Source: Haloplanus sp. XH21 (GTDB lineage Archaea > Halobacteriota > Halobacteria > Halobacteriales > Haloferacaceae). Taken from it: a stretch of 64,000 nt of DNA. The translations under genes were made by a program, and so were the position numbers. Where the stretch lies: contig NZ_JALLPL010000001.1 of assembly GCF_023276355.1 (NCBI RefSeq), forward strand, positions 2,046,001 to 2,110,000, in the 5' to 3' direction. Positions 7,769 through 16,382 of this stretch are shown here, one piece after another (within the stretch, counting starts at the first letter, position 1; each line of letters starts with the position of its first letter). The notes under the pieces are model-generated. The model was given only the letters and a program-made list of their open reading frames with translations. It searched no databases and was not told the DNA's origin.

Positions 7769-8833
7769 ATGCGGACCACGCACGACCTCCGGGTCGGGGA
7801 TGCGGCGGCGATGGACGACGTTGCCGACGAGTCGGTGAACCTCGTCGTCACGTCGCCGCCGTACCCGATGATCGACCTCTGGGACGACCTGTTTGCGGCC
7901 CGGGATCCCGACGTGGAGGCGGCGCTTTCGGCGGGCGACGGCGACGCCGCCTTCGACCTGATGCACGACCAGCTCGACGCCGTCTGGGCGGAGATCGAAC
8001 GGGTGCTGGCGCCGGGCGGCGTCGCCTGTATCAACGTCGGTGACGCGACCCGCACCATCGGGGGCGAGTTTCAGCAGTTCCCGAACCACGCCCGCGTCGT
8101 CGACGCCCTCCGTCGGGAGGGCCTGACCCCGCTTCCGGACGTGCTCTGGCGCAAGCCGACCAACAGTCTCACCAAGTTCATGGGGTCGGGGACGCTGCCG
8201 CCGAACGCCTACGTCACGCTCGAACACGAGTACATCCTCCTCTTCCGGAAAGGCGGGACGCGCTCGTTCCCCCCGGGCGACGACCGCCGCTACGAAAGCG
8301 CCTTCTTCTGGGAGGAGCGCAACCGCTGGTTCTCCGACCTGTGGGAGATCCGGGGCGAGGAGCAGGCGCTCGCCGACCACGAGGAGCGCCGGGACCGCTC
8401 CGCGGCCTTCCCGCTCGAAATTCCGCTTCGCCTGATCCGGATGTTCTCGGTCCGGGACGACCGGGTGCTCGACCCCTTCGCCGGGACGGGAACGACGGCG
8501 CTCGCGGCGATGCACGCCGCCCGGAACTCGGTGGGGTACGACCTCGACGAGGACCTGTTCGCGGCGCTCGACGACGAGGTGGACGGCCTCCCCGCGGCAT
8601 CCACCCGGCGTCTCGCCGACCGTCTCGACCGCCACCGCGAGGCCATGGCCGACCGGGACGGTGGCTACGCGGCCGAGTATTACGACTTCCCGGTCGTGAC
8701 GAAAGCGGAGCGACGGATCCGCCCCTACGCGGTGGCGTCGGTTTCGGAGGAGTCCGCAGGCGGGGGGCGGCGGTACGTCCTCGACCACGCCCCGTTCGAC
8801 GGGAACGACTTTACCGACGCTCACGAAGAGTGA
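7769..8833 (+). CDS. Orphan DNA methyltransferase (N4-cytosine type, likely CTAG-specific)
   Basis: A 354-residue amino-methyltransferase. The catalytic motif T-S-P-P-Y-P-M-I-D near residue 35 and the SAM-binding motif D-P-F-A-G-T-G-T-T near residue 235 occur in the beta-class order, and S-P-P-Y favours N4-cytosine methylation. No restriction endonuclease gene is adjacent, so it is a solitary methylase. Haloarchaea have a conserved orphan methylase that modifies CTAG (HVO_0794 in Haloferax volcanii, recalled), which also sits beside shikimate genes; the position here fits it. The ATG at 7769 is preferred over two GTGs just upstream. It lies three bases before aroD, probably one transcript. 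Confidence 0.85.
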   Translation: MRTTHDLRVGDAAAMDDVADESVNLVVTSPPYPMIDLWDDLFAARDPDVEAALSAGDGDAAFDLMHDQLDAVWAEIERVLAPGGVACINVGDATRTIGGEFQQFPNHARVVDALRREGLTPLPDVLWRKPTNSLTKFMGSGTLPPNAYVTLEHEYILLFRKGGTRSFPPGDDRRYESAFFWEERNRWFSDLWEIRGEEQALADHEERRDRSAAFPLEIPLRLIRMFSVRDDRVLDPFAGTGTTALAAMHAARNSVGYDLDEDLFAALDDEVDGLPAASTRRLADRLDRHREAMADRDGGYAAEYYDFPVVTKAERRIRPYAVASVSEESAGGGRRYVLDHAPFDGNDFTDAHEE

Positions 8834-8836
8834 AGC

Positions 8837-9520
8837 ATGGAGTTCGATTCGCTGGTACTCGCGGCGGCGACGGCCGACCTCGGTGACGAACCGGCGGCGC
8901 GGCCCCACGCCGACGCCGTCGAGTTTCGGATGGATCTGGCGACCGAGCCGCTGGCGGCACTGAACGAATACGACGGCGACCTGTCCCTGATCGCCACGAA
9001 CCGCGATCCGGCCGAAGGCGGCGAGGCCGACGGGGCGGAAGCGGAGCGACTGGCGGCTCTGGAGTCGGCGAGTGCCCACGACGCGGTCGGCGCGGTCGAC
9101 ATCGAACTGTCGAGTCTCCGCACGGACGCCGGCGCGGCCGCGGCGACGACGGCGCGGGCAAACGGCGCGAGCGTCGTCGCCTCGGTCCACGACTTCGAGG
9201 GGACCCCGCCGGAGTCACGGCTGGTCGACCTGCTGGCGACGGCCGCCGACCGCGGCGACGTGGGGAAACTGGCGGTGACGGCGACCGATCCCGGCGACGC
9301 TCTGGCGGTGCTGTCGGCGACGCATACGGCGACGCAGCGCGGGAACCGGGTCGCGACGATGGCGATGGGGGAAGCAGGCCGTCACACGCGGGCGGTCGCT
9401 CCGCTCTACGGGTCGAAGATCGGGTACGCGCCGGTCGACCCCGCGGAAGCGACGGCGCCGGGCCAGTACGACCTGGCGACGCTCGCGGATCTGATCGAGC
9501 GACTTGGGCCAGGAGTATAA
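8837..9520 (+). CDS. aroD: 3-dehydroquinate dehydratase, type I
   Basis: A 227-residue class I dehydratase that converts 3-dehydroquinate to 3-dehydroshikimate through a Schiff base. Key positions are visible: V-E-F-R-M-D-L at the substrate end, D-I-E-L near residue 95, the catalytic His in S-V-H-D-F, and the Schiff-base Lys in G-K-L-A-V-T-A-T. The length fits the family. It follows the DNA methylase by three bases and is 11 kb from the two early shikimate genes at 19.8-21.8 kb, so the pathway is split. The last third, T-M-A-M-G-E-A-G and P-G-Q-Y, is the usual C-terminal loop that closes the barrel. Confidence 0.95.
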   Translation: MEFDSLVLAAATADLGDEPAARPHADAVEFRMDLATEPLAALNEYDGDLSLIATNRDPAEGGEADGAEAERLAALESASAHDAVGAVDIELSSLRTDAGAAAATTARANGASVVASVHDFEGTPPESRLVDLLATAADRGDVGKLAVTATDPGDALAVLSATHTATQRGNRVATMAMGEAGRHTRAVAPLYGSKIGYAPVDPAEATAPGQYDLATLADLIERLGPGV

Positions 9521-9547
9521 GCGGATGCGCACCGATACGGGAACCCG

Positions 9548-9916
9548 ATGGGCAATCGGAAGGCGGTGATCGCGGTGGCGGTCAGCGTCGTCGGCGCTAC
9601 CGCGGGTATCGCGGGCGCGGGCCACGCCTACCTCCGGGAGTGGGGTCGCGCGTTCGCGTGGTTCTCGTTCGTTATCGGGACGGGGCTCGTGCTGATCGCG
9701 ACGTTTTCGGACCCGGAGACCGCGACGGTGGCGACGCTCCCGCCCCAGGTGACGGTGCCAGTGATCGGTCTGCTGGCGCTGAACACGCTCGATGCGTACC
9801 GCGTGGCCCAGTCGTCACCGTCCGAGGGGACGACCGCGTCGTGTCCGACGTGCGGCCGTGATCTGGACCCGGAGCTGTCCTTCTGTCCGTGGTGTGCTGG
9901 GTCGGAAGAGAAGTGA
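9548..9916 (+). CDS. Small membrane protein with C-terminal zinc ribbon
   Basis: A 122-residue protein with two or three hydrophobic segments (about residues 7-25, 36-55 and 70-85) and a short cytoplasmic tail carrying C-P-T-C-G ... C-P-W-C, a classic two-CxxC zinc ribbon. Proteins of this layout are common in haloarchaea (I recall DUF7575) and are often regulatory or chaperone-like, but nothing here shows the role. It starts 27 bases after aroD in the same direction and could be read through from it. The next gene is convergent and starts its end only six bases away. Confidence 0.78.
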   Translation: MGNRKAVIAVAVSVVGATAGIAGAGHAYLREWGRAFAWFSFVIGTGLVLIATFSDPETATVATLPPQVTVPVIGLLALNTLDAYRVAQSSPSEGTTASCPTCGRDLDPELSFCPWCAGSEEK

Positions 9917-9922
9917 TCGCGA

Positions 9923-10195
9923 CTACGTTCGCAGGAAGTAGACCTGTTTCCGGGCGTCCTTGAAACTGTAGCGCGAGCCGACGATGTCCGACTCCTCGAG
10001 TCGGTTCAGCGCGTACCGAACCGTCCGGTCGGGGAGCAGCGACTCTTCAGCGAGTTGCCCTTGCGAGAGCGGCGAGTCGCTTTCCAGCACTTTCGCGACG
10101 AGTTTCGCGCTGGGCGGCAGTTCGCTCAGGCGTTCTCGATATTCGGTGGTAGTCAGCCGGTCATCGCCGATCGAGTCCGCTGCTGTGGTGCTCAT
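9923..10195 (-). CDS. Winged-helix transcriptional regulator (TrmB/MarR-like)
   Basis: A 90-residue protein that is almost entirely one winged helix-turn-helix domain. L-S-Q-G-Q-L-A-E-E-S leads into the recognition helix L-P-D-R-T-V-R-Y-A-L-N-R-L-E, followed by the wing with Y-S-F-K-D-A-R-K. There is no sensor domain, so it may act as a constitutive or dimer-dependent DNA binder. The ATG at 10195 is chosen; an upstream in-frame start adds a stretch that looks untranslated. It is divergent from the SAM methyltransferase at 10342, and the 146-base gap between them is AT-rich and would be the natural place for its operator. Targets are unknown. Confidence 0.82.
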   Translation of the reverse strand: MSTTAADSIGDDRLTTTEYRERLSELPPSAKLVAKVLESDSPLSQGQLAEESLLPDRTVRYALNRLEESDIVGSRYSFKDARKQVYFLRT

Positions 10196-10311
10196 ACCCG
10201 AACGTCCGAGTCGGTAGTGGTAAAGGTTATCTCCATATGCGTGAAAACACACGAGATACCTTATATGTCATTAATTACAAAAAGGGATCGCTCGGCGCGG
10301 CATCCAGTACG

Positions 10312-10318
10312 TTTTAAT
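10312..10318 (+). promoter_or_regulatory. TATA box for the SAM methyltransferase gene
   Basis: The sequence TTTTAAT is centred 27 bases upstream of the GTG start at 10342, the usual distance for a haloarchaeal leaderless transcript. This supports the GTG as the real start. Confidence 0.5.
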
Positions 10319-10341
10319 CTCCGGGCGAAAAGACGGCTAGC

Positions 10342-11046
10342 GTGAAAGGAGAGGAGTGGTATCAGGCCGACGAGGTCGCGCAGGAGTACGACGCCAAGCG
10401 ATTCTCACGGGGTGGGCGCCTGATCGACCGCCGCGAGAAGCGGGCCGTCCTCGAAGCGTTGAGCCCGATCGAGGACCGAAAGGTGCTCGAAATCGCGTGT
10501 GGTACGGGCCGGTTCACGGTCATGCTGGCCGAACGCGGCGCAGACGTCGTCGGTCTGGATATCTCCTCGGCGATGCTGTCCCAGGGGCGGGAGAAGGCTC
10601 GGTCGGCGGGCGTGGCCGACCGCATCGAGTTCCTGCGCGGGGACGCCGCCCGACTGCCGTTTCCGGACGATCATTTCGACACCGTGTTCGCGATGCGCTT
10701 TTTCCACCTGGCGGACACTCCCGCGAAGTTCCTCGCGGAGATGTCCCGGGTCTCGAAAGAGCAAGTCTTCTTCGATACGTTCAACGACCGGAGCACGCGC
10801 GTCATCTACAACTGGCTGCTCCCGATGGGGTCTCGCCTCTACGGACGAGCTGAAGTCGAGCGCCTCGTCGACGGCGCGGATCTGACGCTCGACGACGACA
10901 GCCACGACTTCGTCCTGCCGTACGGGTTCTACCGAAAGATCCCCAACCGACTCGCGGGCGCGTTCCGGAGTCTCGACACCGCTATCGGTGAGACGCCGCT
11001 GGGCGACCACCTCGCGTCGGTGTCCTACTGGGATACGCGCGTCTAA
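10342..11046 (+). CDS. Class I SAM-dependent methyltransferase
   Basis: A 234-residue methyltransferase of the UbiE/type 11 group. Motif I is V-L-E-I-A-C-G-T-G-R-F (residues about 48-58), then V-V-G-L-D-I-S acidic loop, F-L-R-G-D-A and the post-motif F-D-T-V-F-A-M-R. The C-terminal half has a short lid with W-L-L-P-M-G-S-R-L-Y. The substrate cannot be told from sequence; UbiE-like and glycan- or lipid-modifying enzymes are all possible. The GTG start has a TATA box at the right distance. A glycosyltransferase starts 38 bases downstream in the same direction, so both may act on the same glycan or lipid. Confidence 0.85.
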   Translation: MKGEEWYQADEVAQEYDAKRFSRGGRLIDRREKRAVLEALSPIEDRKVLEIACGTGRFTVMLAERGADVVGLDISSAMLSQGREKARSAGVADRIEFLRGDAARLPFPDDHFDTVFAMRFFHLADTPAKFLAEMSRVSKEQVFFDTFNDRSTRVIYNWLLPMGSRLYGRAEVERLVDGADLTLDDDSHDFVLPYGFYRKIPNRLAGAFRSLDTAIGETPLGDHLASVSYWDTRV

Positions 11047-11084
11047 CGGGAATCGTTATATTCGCGGAGTCGGTGTGGTCGGAT

Positions 11085-11987
11085 ATGGACCTCTCGGTAG
11101 TGATACCGACCCTCAACGGTCGGGACCGACTCGCGGCCTGCCTCGACGCGCTGGCCGCCCACGTCCCGGGCGCGGAGGTCGTCGTCGTCAACGGGCCGTC
11201 GACGGACGGCACTACCGGGATGATTCGCGAACGCGACGACGTCGACGTACTGGTCGAAGTGTCGACCCGGACGGCGAACGTCGCCCGCAACGCCGGCCTA
11301 GAAGTCGCCACCGGCGACGTGGTCGCTCTCTTGCAGTACGATCTGGTGGTCGAACCGTCGTGGCTGGAGGGGCTTCGGGAGGGGGTAGAGACCGCAGCGG
11401 TGGTCACCGGGCCGACACACCGCACCCTCGGTGGGGGGATGACGACCGAGGAGTCAGAGCACCAGCGGGTCGGCACCCGCGAGGTGACGTATTTCAACGG
11501 CGGCAACGTGGCCTTCCGGCGCCCGGTTCTCGACGCGCTGGACGGCTTCGACGAGTATCTCGAAACGGGCGGGGACCGTGACCTCGCGCACCGACTGGCC
11601 GGCCTCGACTACGAGGTGGACTGGCGGCCCGAGATGGGCGTCCGGCAGGAGTACTCCGCCGACGGCGGCGTGACGGTAGACGACCGTGGCGCGGAGTTCC
11701 GGTCGCTCGCCTATCGCCTCGTCAAGAACTACGGCATTCGGCCGGCCGCGGCGACGGGGACGGCCAGTCGAGCGGCGCGAGACGCCCTGACCGCCGCGCG
11801 CGACGTCCTCCGCGGCGATCTCGAACCGACCGAGTGGATCGGCGCGGGCCGCGACGTGATCAGCGGCGTCGCCCGCGGCGCGGCGGACGGCCTCCTCGCT
11901 CGCGTGAAAGACCGGTCGCCGGCCCGCAATCCCAACGGCATCGCCGACCGATCCGACCGGATCGTCGCCCGCTACGACTGGCGGTAG
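11085..11987 (+). CDS. Family 2 glycosyltransferase
   Basis: A 300-residue soluble GT2 enzyme. The GT-A fold is marked by S-V-V-I-P-T-L-N-G-R-D at the start, V-V-V-V-N-G-P-S for the nucleotide site, and the conserved F-N-G-G-N-V-A-F-R and G-G-D-R-D-L-A-H acceptor-side motifs. The usual D-x-D appears weak here (L-L-Q-Y-D-L), where a single D follows the strand. There is no membrane segment. It likely adds a sugar to a lipid-linked glycan or exopolysaccharide; no gene nearby sets the acceptor. The start at 11085 (MDLSVVIP) is chosen over an upstream GTG. Its end overlaps the convergent SAM hydrolase gene by 16 bases. Confidence 0.85.
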   Translation: MDLSVVIPTLNGRDRLAACLDALAAHVPGAEVVVVNGPSTDGTTGMIRERDDVDVLVEVSTRTANVARNAGLEVATGDVVALLQYDLVVEPSWLEGLREGVETAAVVTGPTHRTLGGGMTTEESEHQRVGTREVTYFNGGNVAFRRPVLDALDGFDEYLETGGDRDLAHRLAGLDYEVDWRPEMGVRQEYSADGGVTVDDRGAEFRSLAYRLVKNYGIRPAAATGTASRAARDALTAARDVLRGDLEPTEWIGAGRDVISGVARGAADGLLARVKDRSPARNPNGIADRSDRIVARYDWR

Positions 11988-12757
11988 GTATCGACGGGAC
12001 GGAGACGGACGCGGTCCCCGACGGCGAGACCGAAGCGTTCGTCGCCGCGGCCGTCGTTGACATCGCATTCGACGTAGCCGTGGCTCCCGACGGTGACCAG
12101 CGGGTCGCCGGGAGCCACGACCGCGAACGTCTCGGCGACGGGGACGCGGTCGCCGTTGATGGTCACGGCGTCGTGACCAGCGAGGAACGCCCCGGGGACG
12201 TTCGTGATGACGTTGCCGAAGTCGTCGACGGCGAGGACTTCGCCCACGGCCTCGCCGGCGTCGACGGTCGCGTCGGAGAGGCGGCAGTCGACGGGCGATC
12301 CGATCCGCGTCAGACGGTCGTGGTCGGTGAGCGTCCCCTCGCGAACCGCGTCGTGCATCTCGGCCGCGAGCGGGGCGAACACGTCCCGGCCGTGGAACGT
12401 GGTGGATTCGGGCGCACCGGGGTCGGCGTGGAACCACGTCACCTCGGCGTCAGCGTCGGCGGCGATGCGACGGACGGCCGGCACGAGGAGGCCGTTGTCT
12501 GGGCCGACGAACGTGTGTTCGCCCGCGCGGGCGACGAGGACGCCGCGGTCGGTCCCGACGCCGGGATCGACGACGGCGAGGTGTGTCGCCGGGGGGAAGG
12601 TCGGCAGCGTCTCGCGGAGCCAGAACGCCGATTCGCGGACCGACCCCCGGGGCAGGTCGTGACTCACGTCGACGAGGCGGGCGTCGGTTCGCCGGAGGAT
12701 CACGCCCTTCATCGCGGCCGGGTACGGCGAGCCGAAGTCGGAGGCGAGCGTGATCAT
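11972..12757 (-). CDS. SAM hydroxide adenosyltransferase (DUF62 family)
   Basis: A 261-residue member of the DUF62/SAM hydrolase family, which splits S-adenosylmethionine to adenosine and methionine. The sequence begins I-T-L-A-S-D-F-G-S-P-Y and has the family signatures D-V-S-H-D-L, V-V-D-P-G-V-G-T, V-G-P-D-N-G-L-L, the catalytic loop T-F-H-G-R-D-V-F-A, and I-D-D/V-D-D-F-G-N-V-I-T-N. It overlaps the nadM stop by four bases (ATGA), so the two are co-translated; this pairing is common in haloarchaea and suggests a link between adenosyl and NAD cofactor pools, though the physiological reason is not known. Confidence 0.92.
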   Translation of the reverse strand: MITLASDFGSPYPAAMKGVILRRTDARLVDVSHDLPRGSVRESAFWLRETLPTFPPATHLAVVDPGVGTDRGVLVARAGEHTFVGPDNGLLVPAVRRIAADADAEVTWFHADPGAPESTTFHGRDVFAPLAAEMHDAVREGTLTDHDRLTRIGSPVDCRLSDATVDAGEAVGEVLAVDDFGNVITNVPGAFLAGHDAVTINGDRVPVAETFAVVAPGDPLVTVGSHGYVECDVNDGRGDERFGLAVGDRVRLRPVDTYRQS

Positions 12758-13269
12758 ACGTCGTTGGCGTCGGTCTCGCTCACGCGCTGGATGCGCTCGA
12801 TACCGTCGATTTCCTCGATGACGCCGACCACGGGGTCGGGGACGAGATGGCGCCACTCGCCGCCCTCGATCATGCGCTCGCGGAGTTCCGACCCTTCGAG
12901 CACTTCGCGGTTGAACATGGGGGACTGCCGCACCTCGACGCCAGCCTCCTCGAACAACTGGATGACGAGCGGGTTGTTGGAGTACGCGACGTCGAAGGTG
13001 GGAGACATGCTTCGGACGTGACTTGCCCAGACGGCGTTGCGGTCGAGGTCCTCGATGGGCACGGCGTAGGTCGTGAGGTCGAACTCGGCGAGAGCTTTCG
13101 TGACCATCATGACGCGTTCGCCCGCCGTGAAGGGGTTGTGCGTCGAATGGGAGTGGCCGGCGCTCCCGATACCGAGGACGAGTTCGTCGACCTCGGAGAC
13201 GATCTCCTCGACCATCCGGTGGTGACCGTCGTGATACGGCTGGAACCGGCCGATGTAGAACCCCCGCAT
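12754..13269 (-). CDS. nadM: Nicotinamide-nucleotide adenylyltransferase (archaeal NadM)
   Basis: A 171-residue NMN adenylyltransferase that makes NAD from NMN and ATP. The nucleotidyl transferase signature G-R-F-Q-P-Y-H-D-G-H-H (residues 7-17) has the HxGH-type histidines, and I-G-S-A-G-H-S-H-S-T-H-N-P-F is the archaeal substrate loop. The length matches archaeal NadM hexamers. It is divergent from lonB, with a clear TATA box at 13291-13300, and is followed by the SAM hydrolase gene with a four-base overlap. Confidence 0.96.
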   Translation of the reverse strand: MRGFYIGRFQPYHDGHHRMVEEIVSEVDELVLGIGSAGHSHSTHNPFTAGERVMMVTKALAEFDLTTYAVPIEDLDRNAVWASHVRSMSPTFDVAYSNNPLVIQLFEEAGVEVRQSPMFNREVLEGSELRERMIEGGEWRHLVPDPVVGVIEEIDGIERIQRVSETDANDV

Positions 13270-13290
13270 GGTGCCGACGTGGACGCGCGC

Positions 13291-13300
13291 ATTTATAAAT
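13291..13300 (-). promoter_or_regulatory. TATA box of the nadM operon
   Basis: ATTTATAAAT lies about 26 bases upstream of the nadM ATG, the position expected for a leaderless haloarchaeal promoter. It stands out from the GC-rich flanks. Confidence 0.75.
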
Positions 13301-13390
13301 TCGACGAGTCGGTGACTATCCAGAATTACGGGCGTACACCCGTGTCAGCGCCCCATCTTTCCACATAAGCGGTGCGGACAGTGGGGAGAA

Positions 13391-13398
13391 AGTATATC
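13391..13398 (+). promoter_or_regulatory. Probable TATA box of lonB
   Basis: AGTATATC is centred about 42 bases upstream of the lonB ATG, which would give a transcript with a leader of roughly 15 bases. It is the only AT-rich hexamer in the right place. Confidence 0.45.
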
Positions 13399-13436
13399 AG
13401 TTCCGACCCCTTCAGTTCGACCAACGAAACCGTTCT

Positions 13437-15551
13437 ATGAACGACGACACGAACACGGACGAGCGCCTCGCCGACGAGGCGGAGCGGGTCGACGACCCGC
13501 CCCGAGAGCGCGGTGAGGACGACGACTGGGAGGAGAACGTCCCGACGCCGTCCGATGGGCCGGAGTCCGGCGACGGCCCCGGCGACGATACGGACGAGAA
13601 GTCCATCGAGGACTTAGGGAGTGACGTCGAAATCGACGCCGAAATCGACGAGGACGCGGAGGACGGCCTCCTCGGTGGGCTGCAGATCGACTCCACCGCC
13701 GAGATTCAGGTCCCCGACCGCCTCGTGGATCAGGTCATCGGGCAGGAACACGCCCGCGACGTCGTGATGAAGGCGGCCAAACAGCGCCGTCACGTCATGA
13801 TGATCGGCTCGCCCGGGACGGGCAAGTCGATGCTCGCGAAGGCGATGAGCGAACTCCTCCCCAAAGAGGAGCTACAGGACGTGCTGGTCTATCACAACCC
13901 CGACGACGGCAACGAGCCGAAGGTGCGGACGGTGCCCTCGGGGAAAGGCGACCAGATCGTCGAAGCCCACAAGGAGGAAGCCCGGAAGCGCAACCAGATG
14001 CGCTCCTTCTTGATGTGGATCATCATCGCCATCGTCCTCGGCTACTCCCTCATCATCGCCGGGAACATCCTGCTCGGTATCCTCGCGGCCGGGATCATCT
14101 ATCTCGCCTTCCGCTACGGCTCGCGTGGGTCGGACGCGATGATTCCGAACCTCATCGTCAACACCGCCGACCAGCAGACGGCGCCGTTCGAGGACGCCAC
14201 GGGTGCCCACGCCGGCGCGCTGCTCGGCGACGTCCGCCACGACCCCTTCCAGTCCGGTGGGATGGAGACGCCCTCCCACGACCGGGTCGAACCGGGCGCC
14301 ATCCACAAGGCCAACAAGGGCGTGCTGTTCATCGACGAGATCAACACGCTCGACGTGCGCTCCCAGCAGCATCTCATGACGGCGATTCAGGAAGGCGAGT
14401 TCGGCATCACGGGCCAGTCCGAGCGCTCCTCGGGCGCGATGGTCCAGACCGAACCCGTTCCCTGTGACTTCGTCATGATCGCCGCCGGGAACCTGGACGC
14501 GATGGAGAACATGCACCCCGCGCTCCGCTCGCGGATCAAGGGCTACGGGTACGAGGTGTACATGGACGACACCATCGAGGACACCCCGGACATGCGCCGG
14601 AAGTACGCCCGCTTCATCGCCCAGGAAGTGGAGAAAGACGGCCGCCTTCCCCACTTCACGGGCGAGGCCATCGAGGAGGTCATCCTCGAGGCGCGGCGTC
14701 GGGCCGGCCGGAAGGGCCACCTGACGCTCAAACTGCGCAATCTCGGTGGCCTGGTGCGTGTCGCCGGCGACATCGCCCGTGCCGAGGACGCCGAAAACAC
14801 CACTCGCGACCACGTCCTGCAGGCGAAAGGTCGCTCCCGCAGCATCGAACAGCAGCTCGCGGACGACTACATCCAGCGCCGGAAGGATTACGAACTGGAA
14901 GTCAACGAGGGGTTCGTCGCCGGCCGCGTCAACGGCCTCGCCGTCATGGGCGAGGACTCCGGTATCGTCCTCCCCGTGATGGCCGAAGTGACGCCCTCGC
15001 AGGGTCCGGGCGAAGTCATCGCCACGGGGCAGCTGAAGGAGATGGCCCAGGAGGCCGTCTCCAACGTCTCCGCCATCATCAAGAAGTTCTCCGACGAGGA
15101 CATCACCCAGAAGGACATCCACATCCAGTTCGTTCAGGCCGGTGAGGGCGGCGTCGACGGCGACTCCGCCTCCATCACCGTCGCGACGGCGGTCATCAGC
15201 GCCATCGAAGACGTCGGCGTCGACCAGTCGCTCGCGATGACCGGATCGCTCTCGGTCCGGGGCGACGTGCTCCCCGTCGGCGGCGTCACGCACAAGATCG
15301 AGGCCGCGGCCAAGGCCGGCTGTGACCGAGTCATTATCCCCCAGTCCAACATGCAGGACGTGATGATCGAGGACGAGTACGAGGAGATGATCGAAATCAT
15401 CCCGGTCAGCCACATCAGCGAAGTGCTCGACGTGGCGCTCGAAGGCGAGCCCGAGAAGGACTCGCTGGTCGACCGGCTCAAGACCATCACGGGGTCGGCG
15501 CTCGACAAACAGAGCGTCAATCAGGGACCGAGCAGCCCCAGCCCGCAGTAG
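13437..15551 (+). CDS. lonB: Archaeal membrane-bound ATP-dependent Lon protease (LonB)
   Basis: A 704-residue AAA+ protease anchored in the cytoplasmic membrane. It starts with an acidic tail of about 80 residues, then the AAA+ module with Walker A G-S-P-G-T-G-K-S at 124-131. Two membrane segments are inserted at about 188-225, and Walker B L-F-I-D-E is at 297-301. The C-terminal Lon protease domain has the catalytic dyad Ser577 (in G-D-S-A-S) and Lys620 (in T-H-K-I-E-A), 43 residues apart as in other Lon enzymes. It degrades regulatory and misfolded proteins; in Haloferax it is essential and controls carotenoid synthesis (recalled). It is divergent from nadM. Confidence 0.96.
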   Translation: MNDDTNTDERLADEAERVDDPPRERGEDDDWEENVPTPSDGPESGDGPGDDTDEKSIEDLGSDVEIDAEIDEDAEDGLLGGLQIDSTAEIQVPDRLVDQVIGQEHARDVVMKAAKQRRHVMMIGSPGTGKSMLAKAMSELLPKEELQDVLVYHNPDDGNEPKVRTVPSGKGDQIVEAHKEEARKRNQMRSFLMWIIIAIVLGYSLIIAGNILLGILAAGIIYLAFRYGSRGSDAMIPNLIVNTADQQTAPFEDATGAHAGALLGDVRHDPFQSGGMETPSHDRVEPGAIHKANKGVLFIDEINTLDVRSQQHLMTAIQEGEFGITGQSERSSGAMVQTEPVPCDFVMIAAGNLDAMENMHPALRSRIKGYGYEVYMDDTIEDTPDMRRKYARFIAQEVEKDGRLPHFTGEAIEEVILEARRRAGRKGHLTLKLRNLGGLVRVAGDIARAEDAENTTRDHVLQAKGRSRSIEQQLADDYIQRRKDYELEVNEGFVAGRVNGLAVMGEDSGIVLPVMAEVTPSQGPGEVIATGQLKEMAQEAVSNVSAIIKKFSDEDITQKDIHIQFVQAGEGGVDGDSASITVATAVISAIEDVGVDQSLAMTGSLSVRGDVLPVGGVTHKIEAAAKAGCDRVIIPQSNMQDVMIEDEYEEMIEIIPVSHISEVLDVALEGEPEKDSLVDRLKTITGSALDKQSVNQGPSSPSPQ

Positions 15552-15605
15552 GGGCACCGCTTTTCGTCTCACACGCCAGATGAGCGCACCGCCACGGCTC
15601 GACTG

Positions 15606-16373
15606 ATGCCCGCGTGGACGGCCTTCGCCGGCTTCGTCGTCGTCGTCGTCGTGGGCTTGCTACTTCTCGCGCGTGCGTCCGCCGGTGTGATCGATACGAG
15701 CACTTCCCACACCGGTACCGAGCAGTATGCTGCGGGGACGGACGCCCCGCCCACCCTCTCGAAGCGCGTCGTGGGCGAGTCGTCGACACCCTCGACATCG
15801 ACGCTGCTGGTGAACGTCCTCCTCTCGCAGGGACTGTTCGCCGCGCTCCTGCTCGTCGGCGCGTGGTACGCGTCGATTCCGGCGGCAGCGCTCGGAGCCG
15901 GGGCGGACGCGTTCACGCCGGTAGCGCTTGGCGCCGGCGTCGCCCTCGGGCTTGCGCTCCACGCCGTCAACGTCGCTGGGTCGCGGCTGAGCGACCGTTA
16001 CGACCTCGGCGACCCCGGGGCGCTCCGCCGGGCGATGACCCCCGAGACGACGGCGGGGTGGGCGCTCCTCCTCGGCGTGGTCTTACCGCTCGTCGCGGGG
16101 TTCGAGGAGCTGCTCTTTCGGGGCGTGCTGGTGGGCGCGTTCGCCGTCGGCTTCGGCGTCTCGCCGTGGCTCCTGGCCGGTGTGTCTTCCGCCGCGTTCG
16201 CCCTCGGCCACGGCGCTCAGGGATGGATCGGCGTCGTCGTCACCGGCGCCCTCGGGTTCGTCTTGGCCGCGGCGTTCGTCCTCACGGGGAGTCTGTGGAC
16301 GGTCGTGATCGCTCACTACCTCGTGAACGCCCTGGAGTTCGTCGGGAGCGACGCGGACCGAGATAGCAGGTAG
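15606..16373 (+). CDS. CPBP-family intramembrane metalloprotease
   Basis: A 255-residue membrane protein with about six to seven segments. The CPBP/Abi motifs are complete: F-E-E-L-L-F-R-G near residue 170 (E-E-x-x-x-R), A-L-G-H-G-A near 200, and the last-helix H-Y-L-V-N-A. These give the glutamate and histidine ligands of a glutamic or metal-type intramembrane protease related to the CAAX prenyl protease. Its substrate is unknown. It begins 54 bases after lonB in the same direction, so a shared role in membrane protein turnover is possible but not shown. Confidence 0.88.
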   Translation: MPAWTAFAGFVVVVVVGLLLLARASAGVIDTSTSHTGTEQYAAGTDAPPTLSKRVVGESSTPSTSTLLVNVLLSQGLFAALLLVGAWYASIPAAALGAGADAFTPVALGAGVALGLALHAVNVAGSRLSDRYDLGDPGALRRAMTPETTAGWALLLGVVLPLVAGFEELLFRGVLVGAFAVGFGVSPWLLAGVSSAAFALGHGAQGWIGVVVTGALGFVLAAAFVLTGSLWTVVIAHYLVNALEFVGSDADRDSR

Positions 16374-16382
16374 CTGATCGGG

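Noticed and set aside
8837-9520. aroD as part of one operon with the 19.8-21.8 kb shikimate genes
   Set aside because: They are separated by 10 kb and several genes in both directions; the pathway genes are only loosely linked.
13872-15572. Long minus-strand frame opposite lonB
   Set aside because: It is an antisense shadow of a strongly conserved protein, with no recognisable domain.
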